DNA of 64,000 nt from Micromonospora sediminicola (GCF_900089585.1 NZ_FLRH01000003.1:2804501-2868500); one strand, 5' to 3'; counted from the stretch's first letter, positions 34,831 to 44,563 are shown. Notes: generated by a model from the sequence alone, not told the origin. Numbers and translations: made by a program.

Positions 34831-34878
34831 CCGACCTGTGACGCCACGTCGCCGGCGGGCAGTGTGCCGACGGCCGCG

Positions 34879-35967
34879 TTATCCAGGGCGCCGGGCCGAC
34901 AGACCGGTGCACCCCTGCGCGGCGGCGAGCTTGTCGAGGATGCGCCGCTTGTCCGCCCCGGTGGCTGGAACCGGTTGGCCGCTGCCGGAGACCGTCGCCG
35001 GGACGAAGCGGCTCTCCACCACCGTCCGGTCGCGGACGACCAGTTTGAGCACGCCGGAGTCGGTGCTGTGCGAGGTGCTGTACCAGAGAAAGTTGCCCAG
35101 GCCGTAGTGCACGTAGGTCTGGCCCAGCCAGCCGTTGGCGAGCAGCGTGTGCGCGTGCGCGCCGACGACGATGTCCGCGCCGGCCCCGGACAACCGTTGC
35201 GCGAACGTCTTCATCTCAACCGTCGCGCACGAGTTGCCCTCCACGCCCCAGTGCATGAAGACGACGACCAGGTCGGCCTGTTTGCGCGCCGCACGCACCG
35301 CGGCGGTGGCGCGGGCGGGATCGAACGCCATGGCCACCCCAGACCGGATGTCCGTCGCCCGCCACGATTCGGCCAGGTCGTGCACCTGCGACATGCCGAG
35401 CACCGCGATCCGCAGCCCGCGTACCGTCGTCAACCAGGGCGCGTAGGCCGCGTCGGCGTCGCGGCCGGCGCCGAACACCGGGTACCGGGCTTCCGCCGCC
35501 GCGTCGAGGGTGTCCGAGAGTCCCTGCCGGCCGTAGTCGAGGATGTGGTTGTTGGCGATCGACACCGCGTCGACCCCGGCGGCGCGCAGCGCCGCGAAGG
35601 CGGTCCTGGGGGCCCGGAACTGGTAGGTCTTCGGCTGGGGGGTGCCCCGGTCGGTCACCGACGTCTCCAGGTTGAGCAGCGTGACGTCGGCGTCGCGCAA
35701 CGTCGAGGCGATCGGTCCGAAGGTCGTAGCCGGATCGTCGAGCAGGCCGAGAGTGCGGCCGGTGAAGTGCACGTCACCGGCGAAGGCCAGCCGGACCTCG
35801 CGCGGGGCGTGCGGCGCGGTCGCGGTGCCGGACGTCACCGCGGTCGGACCCGTCGAGCCCTCGCGCCACTGCGGCGCCGGGCCGGTCGAACCGCAGCCGA
35901 CCAGGCCGACGCCGACTGCGACCGCAGTCAGCGCCGCCAGCGGTGAACGCGCCGTCCTGCGGGACAC
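34879..35967 (-). CDS. CapA-family lipoprotein (PGA_cap metallophosphatase fold)
   Basis: 362 residues. The signal sequence ends in a lipobox (AVGVGLVGC, Cys about 25), so it is a lipid-anchored exported protein. The rest is the PGA_cap fold: VRLAFAGDVHFTGR, VTLLNLETSVTDRG, SIANNHILDYGRQGL, VVFMHWGVEGN, DIVVGAHAHTLL and YVHYGLGNFLW. These are the calcineurin-like metal-binding segments also present in the poly-gamma-glutamate protein CapA. In soil actinomycetes its substrate is unknown. Confidence 0.9.
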   Translation of the reverse strand: MSRRTARSPLAALTAVAVGVGLVGCGSTGPAPQWREGSTGPTAVTSGTATAPHAPREVRLAFAGDVHFTGRTLGLLDDPATTFGPIASTLRDADVTLLNLETSVTDRGTPQPKTYQFRAPRTAFAALRAAGVDAVSIANNHILDYGRQGLSDTLDAAAEARYPVFGAGRDADAAYAPWLTTVRGLRIAVLGMSQVHDLAESWRATDIRSGVAMAFDPARATAAVRAARKQADLVVVFMHWGVEGNSCATVEMKTFAQRLSGAGADIVVGAHAHTLLANGWLGQTYVHYGLGNFLWYSTSHSTDSGVLKLVVRDRTVVESRFVPATVSGSGQPVPATGADKRRILDKLAAAQGCTGLSARRPG

Positions 35968-36020
35968 GCGCTGAGGGTACGCGCTGCGCGTGTCACCCCG
36001 CGATGCGGTGTCCGGGGCCG

Positions 36021-36308
36021 TCAGTTCGAGGCGGTGGCCCGGGGCCCGTACCTCTCGGCCGCGCGTGCCTTGGCCTTGGCGGCCTCCACCTCGCGGTCAC
36101 GACGAGGCGCCTTCGTCACGAGGCCGTCCAGCAGGGTCCGGGTCGCCGCCGTGATGACCCGGACCGCCTCGTCGAACGCCGCCTCGTTGGCCGCCGACGG
36201 TCGCGTCGTGCCGCTGACCTTGCGCACGTACTGCAGTGCGGCGGCCCCGATCTCGTCCTCGGTCGCGGGCGGCTCGAAATTGTTGAGCACGCGGATGTTT
36301 CTGCACAT
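36021..36308 (-). CDS. DUF2277 protein
   Basis: 95 residues matching DUF2277 along its length: MCRNIRVLNNFEPPATEDEI at the start, then ALQYVRKVSGTTRPS and a helical, basic end (KAPRRDREVEAAKAKARAAE). ATG at 36308 is the conserved family start; 13 codons upstream are open but not family-like. The function of DUF2277 is unknown. Confidence 0.9.
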   Translation of the reverse strand: MCRNIRVLNNFEPPATEDEIGAAALQYVRKVSGTTRPSAANEAAFDEAVRVITAATRTLLDGLVTKAPRRDREVEAAKAKARAAERYGPRATASN

Positions 36309-36312
36309 CCCC

Positions 36313-36630
36313 CTACCATGCCAGGCCGGACCGACATCGGCGGACATGCGACCGTCGCGGCCTGAGCATCGGGCCCCACCGGTTGGTCACCTCGCTCCGC
36401 GTCGTGAGGGTGACATCGGGCAGCCGTCGCAAGCCACCCAGGACTTCCTCGTCGGCGGGCCACCTCCGCGCGTGGCGGACGAGGTCCTGCCGGTCGACCA
36501 GAAGCACGAGATCCTCCGGCAGTTGCTCGACGTCCGCGCGGTCGGTGCGGACAATCGCCGGGCAACCCAACGGACCGGCCGGTACACCGCGCGCGATCTC
36601 GCGGATTCCGCCGCTCGGACCGCCCGAAAT
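36313..36630 (-). CDS. Possible small protein upstream of DUF2277
   Basis: A minus-strand frame of about 105 residues ends 4 bases before the DUF2277 start, as operon partners do. It looks coding: CPAIVRTDRADVEQLPEDLV, then LLVDRQDLVRHARRWPADEE. It is open upstream into a stretch antisense to the next gene, and there is no ATG/GTG/TTG at the likely N-terminus; an ATT at 36630 is the best candidate. No family recognised. Confidence 0.4.
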   Translation of the reverse strand: MSGGPSGGIREIARGVPAGPLGCPAIVRTDRADVEQLPEDLVLLVDRQDLVRHARRWPADEEVLGGLRRLPDVTLTTRSEVTNRWGPMLRPRRSHVRRCRSGLAW

Positions 36631-36675
36631 TTCGTACCTTGAGAGCGGTCTGTCACTGGGCGGAGGAGGTAGCTG

Positions 36676-36879
36676 ATGACCGTAGCGGCGGACGAGCAGG
36701 AGAAGAGCGCCACGACCGACCCGGTGCTGTTCTCGTCCGACGGGGACCCGCACCACATCGTGGCGCAGGCCGGGCAGCCGGAGGAGCATCTCACCTCGCG
36801 TTACGTCCCCGGCGACGGCGAGTCCGAGCCCGTGGGCACCGACGGGCAGCACCCGGACCCGCCCCGGAAGGACGCCTGA
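36676..36879 (+). CDS. Small acidic protein
   Basis: 67 residues, acidic and likely unstructured (VLFSSDGDPHHIVAQAGQPE, then YVPGDGESEPVG). ATG at 36676 has a very strong ribosome site, GGAGGAGG, 8 nt before. Its stop is 24 bases from the FUSC gene start, so co-transcription is likely. No family recognised. Confidence 0.65.
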   Translation: MTVAADEQEKSATTDPVLFSSDGDPHHIVAQAGQPEEHLTSRYVPGDGESEPVGTDGQHPDPPRKDA

Positions 36880-36902
36880 TCAACGGTCGGCCCCGGCCGT
36901 GG

Positions 36903-37979
36903 ATGCGGCGACTGGGCCGGGACACCTACGACCGGCTCCGGGGTTACCTGGTCGTCGCCCTCCAGGCGGGGCTGGCCGCGGGGCTGTCGTGGTACGTCGC
37001 GCACGACGTGTTGGAGGCCAAGCAGGCGCTGTTCGCGCCGGCCGCCGCCGTCGGCACCGTTGCGGCCTCCCTGGGCAACCGCGTCCGGCGCACCGCCGAG
37101 CTGATCGGCGGGGTGATCGTCGGGGTGCTGGTGGGGCAGGTCATCATCGACCTGATCGGGGTCGGGCCTGTGCAGACCGGCTTCGTGGTGGCCCTCGCCA
37201 TCTCGACGGCGGTCGCCTTCCGCGGCAGCGGAGCCATCATCGTGCAGGCCGCGAGCACGGCGGTGTTGCTCGGCACCGTCTCGCCACTGCACCAGCACCT
37301 GGCCGTGCCGCGAACCCTCAACGCGTTGGTCGGTGGCCTGACCGCCGTCGTGGTGGCGTTGCTGCTCCTGCCGCTGAATCCGGTCCGCGTGGTGCGCCGG
37401 GCCGCGGGCACGACCCTGGACGCCTTCACCACCCAGTTGACCGCCGCCGCCACGGCCCTCTCCGAGGAGGACGACGTGCGGCTGACCGAGGCGCTGGGGC
37501 GCCTGAGCGCCGTCGAGCAGTCGAAGCAGGAGGGCTTCGGCATCCTCGGGGCCGCTCGAGAGGTCGCCAGGCTGTCACCCTGGCGCCGCCGTCGCCGCTC
37601 GGTGGTCCAGCGCTACCAGCACGTGGCCGAGCATCTCGACCGGGCGTACGCCGACAGTCGGGAGATGGTGCGGTGGGCGCTGCGCGTCCTGCGCACCGGG
37701 GAGCCGGTGCCGAACGGCCTTGCGGCATCGATCGAGCACCTCGGGCAGGCGGTGCGGCTGCTGCACCGCGACTTCATCACGGACCGGGACCCCGATCGTG
37801 GCCTCGCCTGCGCCGAGCAGGCGGTCCGCGAGGTCGACCGGGCCGCGGCCGGCGACGTGCGGTTCGCCGGCCGGGTGGCGATCTATCAGCAGCGGGTGGC
37901 GCTCAGCGCGCTGATGCAGGCGGCGGGGGTGCAGCGGCCGGACGCCAATCGCCGGGCCGGCCTCCCGAGCCAGGACTGA
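36903..37979 (+). CDS. FUSC-family membrane protein
   Basis: 358 residues. About six membrane helices in the first 170 residues (VALQAGLAAGLSWYVAHDVL; RRTAELIGGVIVGVLVGQVI; LVGGLTAVVVALLLLPLNPV) and a long cytoplasmic helical part after (ALSEEDDVRLTEALGRLSAV...). This is the arrangement of FUSC/ArAE-type proteins that export aromatic acids or stress compounds. ATG at 36903 was taken; the upstream frame overlaps the small gene. Substrate unknown. Confidence 0.8.
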   Translation: MRRLGRDTYDRLRGYLVVALQAGLAAGLSWYVAHDVLEAKQALFAPAAAVGTVAASLGNRVRRTAELIGGVIVGVLVGQVIIDLIGVGPVQTGFVVALAISTAVAFRGSGAIIVQAASTAVLLGTVSPLHQHLAVPRTLNALVGGLTAVVVALLLLPLNPVRVVRRAAGTTLDAFTTQLTAAATALSEEDDVRLTEALGRLSAVEQSKQEGFGILGAAREVARLSPWRRRRRSVVQRYQHVAEHLDRAYADSREMVRWALRVLRTGEPVPNGLAASIEHLGQAVRLLHRDFITDRDPDRGLACAEQAVREVDRAAAGDVRFAGRVAIYQQRVALSALMQAAGVQRPDANRRAGLPSQD

Positions 37980-38068
37980 CGGTGCCGGCGTCGGGCGCGG
38001 CCAATCAACGACGACTGAGATGCTGGAGCGGGCTCATCACGATGCGCGGACGGTGCTGATCGGCCGGC

Positions 38069-38094
38069 GGGCCGGGGCGGGGACGCCCCGGCCC
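38069..38094. terminator. Bidirectional terminator between FUSC and GH30 genes
   Basis: Perfect 10-bp stem GGGCCGGGGC (38069-38078) with GCCCCGGCCC (38085-38094), loop of 6. It separates two convergent genes. Confidence 0.75.
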
Positions 38095-38116
38095 ATTGGT
38101 GCGGATGGGTCGGGGG

Positions 38117-40030
38117 TCAGCCGACCTTGACGAAACGCACCGCGTCGGCCACGGTGTAGCCCGCGTCGGCGGCGCTGATCTTGACGTGGTCGCCGCTGCC
38201 CGGTGCGAACGGCCAGGTGCCGAGCAGCTTCCAGGTGCCGCCGCCGGTGCGCTGGTTCACAGTGAGGCCCGTCGTGACCCCGCCCGCGTAGTTGATCTCA
38301 ACCGGGGCGGCGTCGGGCCGGTCCGGCGCGGAGGTGTAGCGCAGATACACCTCGTACCGTCCGGTGGTCGTGATCGGCGACGTCCAGGTGGCGGTCTTGC
38401 CGGTGTCGGCGCCGGTCGTGCCGTCGTGCCAGTAACCGGTGCCCCAGTAGCCGGAGGCGCCGGTGCTCGCCGTCCACGTGCCGGTCTTCGAGAACAGCGG
38501 CGAGGCGTTGTCGACGACGTCCTCGGTGGCGGTGCTGTAGCTGCCCGAGCCCAGGTAGGTGGTCACCGACTGGCCAGGCAGGTTCAGCATGGCGGTGCCG
38601 CCGGTGACGGCGACCGCGGGCCGCCAGGCGACGTTCTCGGTCGCCGAGGTGCGGTACGGCTGCAGCGACGTCGTCGACACACCCGAGAGCTTGAGGTCGA
38701 CGTTCGCCGCCGTGGTGTTCTCGTTGACGACGACTGTCGCGAAGCGGCCGGTCGTCGGGTCCTTGTACGACGACACGTACACGCCGGTCGTCGGCTGCGG
38801 CGTCGTGTCGATCCGCTTCCAGCCCGGACGCACGAACCGGCTGAACTGGGCGGTCGTCCACACGGTCTTGCCGATCTCGTACGCGCCGGTCTTGTCGTTG
38901 ATCGTGACGAGGCCGCCGCGCGCGTCGGGCAGCGTGGCGTTGTCGTCACCGGTCACGTAGCGCCACCACACCCACGCGTTGCCCTGGGTTCCGGTGAAGA
39001 ACTCGTGGATGCGGCGGGCGTTGCGCACGCCCTGCTGGGTCGTGGTCGGGCCGGGGGTGCACTCGCTCATCCAGATGCGCTTGCCCGCGCTCTTGGCCCG
39101 CGGCAGGGGTGCGGACTGGCAGTTGTTGAGCGGCTGGGTCTGCCAGCCGCCGTCGGCGCCGCCGCTGTAGGCGTGCGTCGCGTGGATGTCCATGGCCGCC
39201 ATTGTCGCCGGGTCGTTGTAGATGGCGTCGTTGACGTCGCTGAAGCTGACGTCTTCGGCGAGCATCAGGTCCACGTCCACCCCGTCGCGGGCCAGCGTGG
39301 GAACCATGTAGTCGCGGGTGAACCTGTTCAGGTCGGCGTGGCTCCACACCGTCTTGTCGGCGTAGGACAGCGGCGGCTCGTTCGCCATCGACAGGATGGC
39401 GACCGGGACGCCGAGCTGGCTGCGGTACGCCTGCACCGTCCGCGACAGGTAGTTCGCGAACGCCTGGTACTGGTCCTGGCGCACCGGTGAGTTGTCGTAC
39501 GGCACGGCCTTCATGTACTCGGGCGCGTTGTGGTAGTTGAGCCACGGCAGGGCGCCGGGCTGGCGCTGCGCCATCTGCTGGTGGAACCACACCTGGTAGT
39601 GGTCGCGCAACCGGCCGGGCTGGCACCGGCCGCTGGGGTCCGGCGTGTTCGGGCAGTTCAACTCGAACTCGCCGGCTCGCATCGAGTGCGACAGCGGGTT
39701 CGGCTTGGTGCCGACCCGGTCGGCGGGGCAGCGCACGGCCTCGTCACCGTCGCAGCCGCCGCCCCACGGCTCGTGCCGCACGATGGTCATGCCCGCGCCG
39801 GCCGAGCCGTCGAACAGCGCGTCGAAGACCTGGTTCTGCTGGCCGGGGGTGAGGGCGTCCAGGTAGCGGACGAAGAAGTTCGAGGCGGCGCCGAAGCCTT
39901 CGACGTTCTGCCGGACGTCGTTCCACTCCAGGGTCGCGACGGGGTCGGCCGCCCGCGCGGGCACGCCGGTGAGCAGGACGGTGAGGAGAATGGGTACGCC
40001 GAGCACGGCGCGCCGCAGAAATCGTCCCAC
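38117..40030 (-). CDS. Secreted GH30-family glycosidase with golvesin-like C-terminus
   Basis: 637 residues. A Sec signal peptide covers the first 27 or so (RRAVLGVPILLTVLLTGVPA, cut at ARA). The GH30 (beta/alpha)8 domain shows the acid/base Glu in ILSMANEPPLSYAD and the nucleophile Glu in KRIWMSECTPG, and is followed by the small beta domain of the family. Residues about 510-637 (TGTWTASTGASGYWGTGYWH ... YTVADAVRFVKVG) form a golvesin/Xly-type beta-sandwich often attached to secreted sugar enzymes. GTG at 40030 has AAGGAG upstream. GH30 members cut beta-1,6-glucan, beta-1,6-galactan, xylan or fucosides; the exact activity is not evident. Last gene of the minus-strand ROK operon. Confidence 0.85.
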   Translation of the reverse strand: MGRFLRRAVLGVPILLTVLLTGVPARAADPVATLEWNDVRQNVEGFGAASNFFVRYLDALTPGQQNQVFDALFDGSAGAGMTIVRHEPWGGGCDGDEAVRCPADRVGTKPNPLSHSMRAGEFELNCPNTPDPSGRCQPGRLRDHYQVWFHQQMAQRQPGALPWLNYHNAPEYMKAVPYDNSPVRQDQYQAFANYLSRTVQAYRSQLGVPVAILSMANEPPLSYADKTVWSHADLNRFTRDYMVPTLARDGVDVDLMLAEDVSFSDVNDAIYNDPATMAAMDIHATHAYSGGADGGWQTQPLNNCQSAPLPRAKSAGKRIWMSECTPGPTTTQQGVRNARRIHEFFTGTQGNAWVWWRYVTGDDNATLPDARGGLVTINDKTGAYEIGKTVWTTAQFSRFVRPGWKRIDTTPQPTTGVYVSSYKDPTTGRFATVVVNENTTAANVDLKLSGVSTTSLQPYRTSATENVAWRPAVAVTGGTAMLNLPGQSVTTYLGSGSYSTATEDVVDNASPLFSKTGTWTASTGASGYWGTGYWHDGTTGADTGKTATWTSPITTTGRYEVYLRYTSAPDRPDAAPVEINYAGGVTTGLTVNQRTGGGTWKLLGTWPFAPGSGDHVKISAADAGYTVADAVRFVKVG

Positions 40031-40068
40031 GGGGGTCTCCTTGGGGTCGGAGGTACCGGGTGGTGCGG

Positions 40069-41520
40069 TCAGGTGCGGTGGAGCCAGCGGGGCTCGCCGG
40101 GGGGCAGCGGCCAGAAGGTTCCGTCGGCGTTCTGCCCGACGCCGGTCGTGGCGAGCCCGGCGGCGGCGACGGCGGGTTCGCCGTGCCGTTCGAACCAGTC
40201 GTCGAGCAGGCCCCGTAGCTCGGCGACCCGGCCGCTGCGGCGGGGATCGTCGACGAGGTTGGTGGCCTCGTCGGGGTCGGAGGCCAGGTCGTACAGTTCG
40301 TGGGGTCCGTCGGGGAGGCGGTGCACGTACTTCCAGTCGCGGGTGCGCAACATCCGGGTGGGCCCGTACTCGTCGTGCACCACGACGTGGCCCTGGGTGC
40401 CCGTCGTGTCGCCGGTGAGCAGCGCCGCGAAGCTGCGGCCGGGCCCGCGGTAGGAGCCGGGCACCGCGACCCCGGTGTACGCCAGCAGCGTGGGCAGAAG
40501 GTCGTAGCCCGACACGAGGGCGTCGGAGACCCGCCCGCCCGGCACTCGGCCCGGCTGGGCGACGATCGCGGGCACCTGCACCGACGTGTCGTACATGTTC
40601 GCCGGGTAGGTGGCGTTGCCCTTGCCCCACAGACCGTGGTGGCCGCAGTTGAAGCCGTTGTCGGAGAGGAACACCACGAGGGTCGACTCGCGCAGGCCGT
40701 GCCGGTCGATCCGGTCGAGGACCCGTCCGATGCCGGCGTCCATGGCGGTGGTGGCGGCGAAGTAGCCGATCAGGTTGTCGCGCGGGTTCTCGTAGGCGGC
40801 GTCCATCTCGCGGCTGAAGTCGAGCCGCCACGGGTGGTCCGGCCCCTGCGGGCAGGAGACGAAGGGGGTGTCCGCGTAGAGGTCGGTGTAGGCCCGGGGG
40901 TGCTGGTCGATCCAGGGAACGTGCGGCGCGGTGAAGTTGAGGTGCAGCAGGAACGGCTCGGCCCGCCGCGCCTCGGCGTCGAGGAACACGCCCGCCTCGT
41001 CGGCGAGCGCGTCGGTGAGGTACCCCTCGACGGTCTCCCGCGTCGCGCCCGTCCATTCGCCGCCGTCGGCGTCGGCCACGCCGCGGTACATCGTCGCGCC
41101 GTGGTACCCGCCGCCTCCCTTCTCGTGCGCCCACCAGTGCACGTACGGCTCCCGGGGCTGGTCGCTCGCCCCGAGGTGCCACTTGCCGACGTGGCCGCAC
41201 CGCCAGCCCGCCGTGGCGAGCACGTCGACGTAGGTGGCCCGGCGCCGCAGGAAGTCCGTCGCGCCGGCGCCCGTGTTGCCGTCACGGATCCAGTCGTGCA
41301 CGCCGTGCCGGGACGGGATCTCCCCGGTCAGCAGGGACGCCCGGGCCGGCGAGCAGACCGGTGAGGCGCTGAAGAACGCGTCGAGACGTATCCCGTCCGC
41401 GGCCAGTCTATCGAGCACCGGTGTGCGGATCTCGGGGTTGCGGCTACCCAGCGCCCAGGTGCCCTGGTCGTCGGAGAGCACGACGAGGACGTTGGGGCGG
41501 TCGGGGTCACGGCTGGCCAT
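40069..41520 (-). CDS. Type I sulfatase
   Basis: 483 residues. The formylglycine motif C-S-P-A-R (Cys56 in SPVCSPARASLLTG) with the metal-binding Asp pair in VLVVLSDDQG and FLSDNGF identifies a type I sulfatase. HVGKWHLG and the later HDEY and RTRDWKYV blocks are also typical. No signal peptide is seen, so it may act on taken-up sulfated sugars in the cytosol, although leaderless export cannot be excluded. A maturase is needed to form formylglycine and is not encoded here. It sits 26 bases downstream of the beta-helix gene. Confidence 0.9.
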   Translation of the reverse strand: MASRDPDRPNVLVVLSDDQGTWALGSRNPEIRTPVLDRLAADGIRLDAFFSASPVCSPARASLLTGEIPSRHGVHDWIRDGNTGAGATDFLRRRATYVDVLATAGWRCGHVGKWHLGASDQPREPYVHWWAHEKGGGGYHGATMYRGVADADGGEWTGATRETVEGYLTDALADEAGVFLDAEARRAEPFLLHLNFTAPHVPWIDQHPRAYTDLYADTPFVSCPQGPDHPWRLDFSREMDAAYENPRDNLIGYFAATTAMDAGIGRVLDRIDRHGLRESTLVVFLSDNGFNCGHHGLWGKGNATYPANMYDTSVQVPAIVAQPGRVPGGRVSDALVSGYDLLPTLLAYTGVAVPGSYRGPGRSFAALLTGDTTGTQGHVVVHDEYGPTRMLRTRDWKYVHRLPDGPHELYDLASDPDEATNLVDDPRRSGRVAELRGLLDDWFERHGEPAVAAAGLATTGVGQNADGTFWPLPPGEPRWLHRT

Positions 41521-41546
41521 GGTGTTTCTCCTTCGCGCCGGACGTC

Positions 41547-43274
41547 TCAGCCGAGCCGGCGGGCCAGCTGGTCGGCGTAGAGCGAGCGTGGTTCGAGGGT
41601 GGCCCCGGCGCCGACACCCTCGACGACGTCGGTGGGCTGCGGGTTGGAGCCGGGAGTGAAGGTCACCGCGACGGTGGTGACGGTGTGGTAGCCGGTGCCG
41701 GTCGAGCTGGTGCCCATGACGTAGCCGTAGCCGTGCTGGGCGGTCTCGATCAGGTACCGCGACGCGGGGCTGGCAGCCCCGCCCGTGACGTTCCAGAACA
41801 CCGACTGGCTGGTGGTGTGCCCGGCGTGCAGGCTCGCGTGGCCTCGGTTGACGGCGTTGAGGCAGTCGCCGTCGAAGGTGATCGAGTCCCACAGGTTCGA
41901 CGGTGACAGGTAGCGGTGGAAGTCGCTGGGCAGGCGCCCGAACCGCAGGGTCGAGTCGTGCACGACGTTGCCGCTGGAGCCCATCCGGTCGAACGTGACG
42001 TTGTGGCGTCCGTGGTCGATCGTCGAGCTGGTGAGCAGGTTCTCCTGCGCGTTGACGAACTGCACCAGGTAGCCGTTGCCGCCGGCGCCCTTGTACTGCG
42101 GCTTGGCCACGTAGACGTCCTGCAGGGTGACGTTGCGGGTCTCGACCAGCTCGATGCCCTTGGACAGGATGTGCACGTCGGCGGTGTTGCCCTGCGGGCG
42201 GAACGTCTTGACGTCGCGCACCCAGCCGTAGACCACCCGGTCCATCGAGATGACCGAGGCGTCGTGCATCTGGTACGCCCCGGTTCCCGGCTCGTCGAAC
42301 TGCTCGTCGCCGGTGCCGGGTGTGGTGTTCTGCCGCATGCCGATGGAGATGCCCTGCACGCCGACCTCGCCGAGGTGCGACGACACCGTGTAGATCCGCG
42401 GATTCCAGCTGGGGAGCAGCCGGTAGCGCAGCGGGATGTCGACGGTGACGCTGGTGGCGGTCTTCGCGGTGATCCGGCGGTAGAACACGAGGCCGCCGGC
42501 GACCCGCTGCCCGTCGACGACGGCCTGGTCCCAGTAGCCGGTCATGGCGTGGTCGGCGATGAACTGGTCGGTGACGCTGCACCGCACCACGATCCAGTCG
42601 CCGACGGCCAGCCCCGCCGTGTTCGCCACCGGAAGAACGGTGGCCTGGTGCCCGACGGCTGCGGTGACGGCCTTGACGTTTGTCTCCGCCCCGTACCACC
42701 AGTCGTCCCAGGCGAGCCGATTCGCGACCGGACCGACCCGGATGACATTCTTGCCGAACGCGGCGCCCGGGTCGCGCATGACCGACGCCGCGTTGTAGAT
42801 CCGGGTGCTGCTCGATCCCGCGCCCTTGAGGATCGTCCGCGAGCTGTGCAGCCAGAGGGTGTAGGGGTTCGACCCCTGCGGGCTCACGCGATACGTCCCG
42901 GCGGGCAGGTAGACCGTGCCGCCGCCGTCGGCCGCGGCCGCGTCCAGGGCCTTCTGGATCGGCACGGTGTCGTCGGCGACGCCGTCGCCGACCGCCCCGA
43001 ACCGCGTTCGTACGTCGTACACCCGGGAGGCCCAGGACGGATTCGTCGGGATCGGGTCCCGGCCCTCGTGGTAGCCCGCGTAGCTGAAGTCGTGCAGGAA
43101 CTTCGCCGAATCGGCGGGGTTCTGCCGGTATCCAGGCGTCCAGCCGGTCGGGTAAAGAGAGCTGCGCCACGGCGCGGCGGCGGCGGGGGAGGCCGTGCCG
43201 AGAACGGTGCCGGCGGGCACCGCGGCGGCGAGGGGGGTCGCCGCGAGGGCACGAAGCAGGGAGCGTCGGTACAT
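41547..43274 (-). CDS. Secreted right-handed beta-helix protein (pectate-lyase-3 type)
   Basis: 575 residues. A Tat signal opens the protein (RRSLLRALAATPLAAAVPAG). The N-terminal FGAVGDGVADDTVPIQKALD followed by GGGTVYLPAGTYRV is the Pectate_lyase_3 / GH28-like entry of the beta-helix, and the rest is rung-like (VTLQDVYVAKPQYKG, then NLLTSSTIDHGRHNVTF). No pectate-lyase calcium site is obvious, so the activity (lyase, glycosidase or binding) is open. The start overlaps nothing; ribosome site GGAGGACGAC precedes. It is the first gene after the ROK regulator, with a 29-base gap. Confidence 0.8.
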   Translation of the reverse strand: MYRRSLLRALAATPLAAAVPAGTVLGTASPAAAAPWRSSLYPTGWTPGYRQNPADSAKFLHDFSYAGYHEGRDPIPTNPSWASRVYDVRTRFGAVGDGVADDTVPIQKALDAAAADGGGTVYLPAGTYRVSPQGSNPYTLWLHSSRTILKGAGSSSTRIYNAASVMRDPGAAFGKNVIRVGPVANRLAWDDWWYGAETNVKAVTAAVGHQATVLPVANTAGLAVGDWIVVRCSVTDQFIADHAMTGYWDQAVVDGQRVAGGLVFYRRITAKTATSVTVDIPLRYRLLPSWNPRIYTVSSHLGEVGVQGISIGMRQNTTPGTGDEQFDEPGTGAYQMHDASVISMDRVVYGWVRDVKTFRPQGNTADVHILSKGIELVETRNVTLQDVYVAKPQYKGAGGNGYLVQFVNAQENLLTSSTIDHGRHNVTFDRMGSSGNVVHDSTLRFGRLPSDFHRYLSPSNLWDSITFDGDCLNAVNRGHASLHAGHTTSQSVFWNVTGGAASPASRYLIETAQHGYGYVMGTSSTGTGYHTVTTVAVTFTPGSNPQPTDVVEGVGAGATLEPRSLYADQLARRLG

Positions 43275-43303
43275 GTCGTCCTCCGGGGGTGAGGAGTGGT
43301 GGT

Positions 43304-44548
43304 TCAGGCCGTGGCGGCCGCCTCGGGCAGCAGCCGGTGGATCAGCGGGGGGCGGTCGCTCGTCCAGACCGGCGAACGCAGCAGTTCGTGCAGCACGATC
43401 GCGGCGGCGCCCCGGGCCCAGTCCTGGTCGGTCACGTCGAGCAACTCGACGTACAGTTCGTCCGGCCGGTGGCCCGGGGTGTGCAGGGGCACCGCGGCGC
43501 GCAGCCGGTCGAGGAAGAGGTCCTTCGCGCGCAGGCCCTCCCCGGCGAGGAGCACCAGGGCCGGATCGAAGAGGTTGATGAGGTTGGCGATGGCGACGCC
43601 GAGGCTCTCACCGGCCCGCCTGAACAGCTCCCGCAGCCGCTCGTCACCGGAGCGCGCCCGGTCCACGATGGCGTCGATGTGGTCCTCGACGGTGAGGCCG
43701 GGGTCGTGGCCGAGGACCGCGCGGACGATCCCGTAGTCGCTGGCAACCGCCTCCAGACAGCCACGCTTACCGCAGTTGCAGTGCGGCGCGTACGGGGAGG
43801 CATCCACTGTGGTGTGGCCGAAGTCGCTGGCCGCGCCGTGCGCGCCGCGGAACAGGCCGCCGCCGAGGACGGCGCCGAGCCCGATGCCACGGCCGACCGT
43901 GACGACGAGGAAGTCGCCGGCGTCGCGGCCCGCGCCGAAGCGGTTCAGCCCCATGGCGAGGGTGTTGACCACGTTGTCGATCCACACCGGCACACCGAGG
44001 CGGGACTCGAGCCAGCCGCCGATGTCGGCGTCGCGCCATCCGCGAGCGTGCGAGAACACGATGCGCCGACGCGCGGCGTCGACAACGCCGGGAACGCCGA
44101 CGCCGACGCCGAGCAGGCTCTCCCGGGGGACGCCGGCCTCGCGTACCGCCTTCTCGATCGCGGCGGAGATCATCTCGACGGCCTCGCGCGGGGCGGCGTC
44201 GGGGGCCACCGGTGCCTCCAAGGCGTGCACGACGCTGCAGCGCAGGTCGGCGACGACGACGGTCATGTCGTCGTCGCGCAGCTTGATGCCGACCAGATGA
44301 CCGGTCTGCGGGGCCAGGTCGACCAGGACCGGCTGCCGCCCGGCCGAGGCGCGGACGGCGGCGGTCTCGGTGATCAGGCCGGCGGCGGCGAAGTCGGCGA
44401 CGATGTGGGTGATCGTGCTGGCCGTCAGCTGACCGCGGCGGGCGAGGTCGGTGCGCGACAGTGGACCGTGCTCCGCGATCAGTTGCAGCACGAGATGGCG
44501 GTTGATGTCTCGGAGGAGACGTTTGCTGCCCGGTCTCGTGGCGGCCAC
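43304..44548 (-). CDS. ROK-family transcriptional repressor
   Basis: 414 residues. An HTH_20/MarR-like winged helix at about 16-62 (NRHLVLQLIAEHGPLSRTDL, then ARRGQLTASTITHIVADFAA) and the ROK sugar-kinase-like domain with VVTVGRGIGLGAVL and the zinc box CNCGKRGCLE (about 265-275). Such NagC/XylR-type proteins release DNA when they bind a sugar. The gene heads the minus-strand glycan operon and is divergent from the transport operon. Two inverted copies of a TCATATTTGCTTCAC site flank the 0.2 kb between them. Confidence 0.92.
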   Translation of the reverse strand: MAATRPGSKRLLRDINRHLVLQLIAEHGPLSRTDLARRGQLTASTITHIVADFAAAGLITETAAVRASAGRQPVLVDLAPQTGHLVGIKLRDDDMTVVVADLRCSVVHALEAPVAPDAAPREAVEMISAAIEKAVREAGVPRESLLGVGVGVPGVVDAARRRIVFSHARGWRDADIGGWLESRLGVPVWIDNVVNTLAMGLNRFGAGRDAGDFLVVTVGRGIGLGAVLGGGLFRGAHGAASDFGHTTVDASPYAPHCNCGKRGCLEAVASDYGIVRAVLGHDPGLTVEDHIDAIVDRARSGDERLRELFRRAGESLGVAIANLINLFDPALVLLAGEGLRAKDLFLDRLRAAVPLHTPGHRPDELYVELLDVTDQDWARGAAAIVLHELLRSPVWTSDRPPLIHRLLPEAAATA

Positions 44549-44563
44549 GGGATCCCCCTTTTC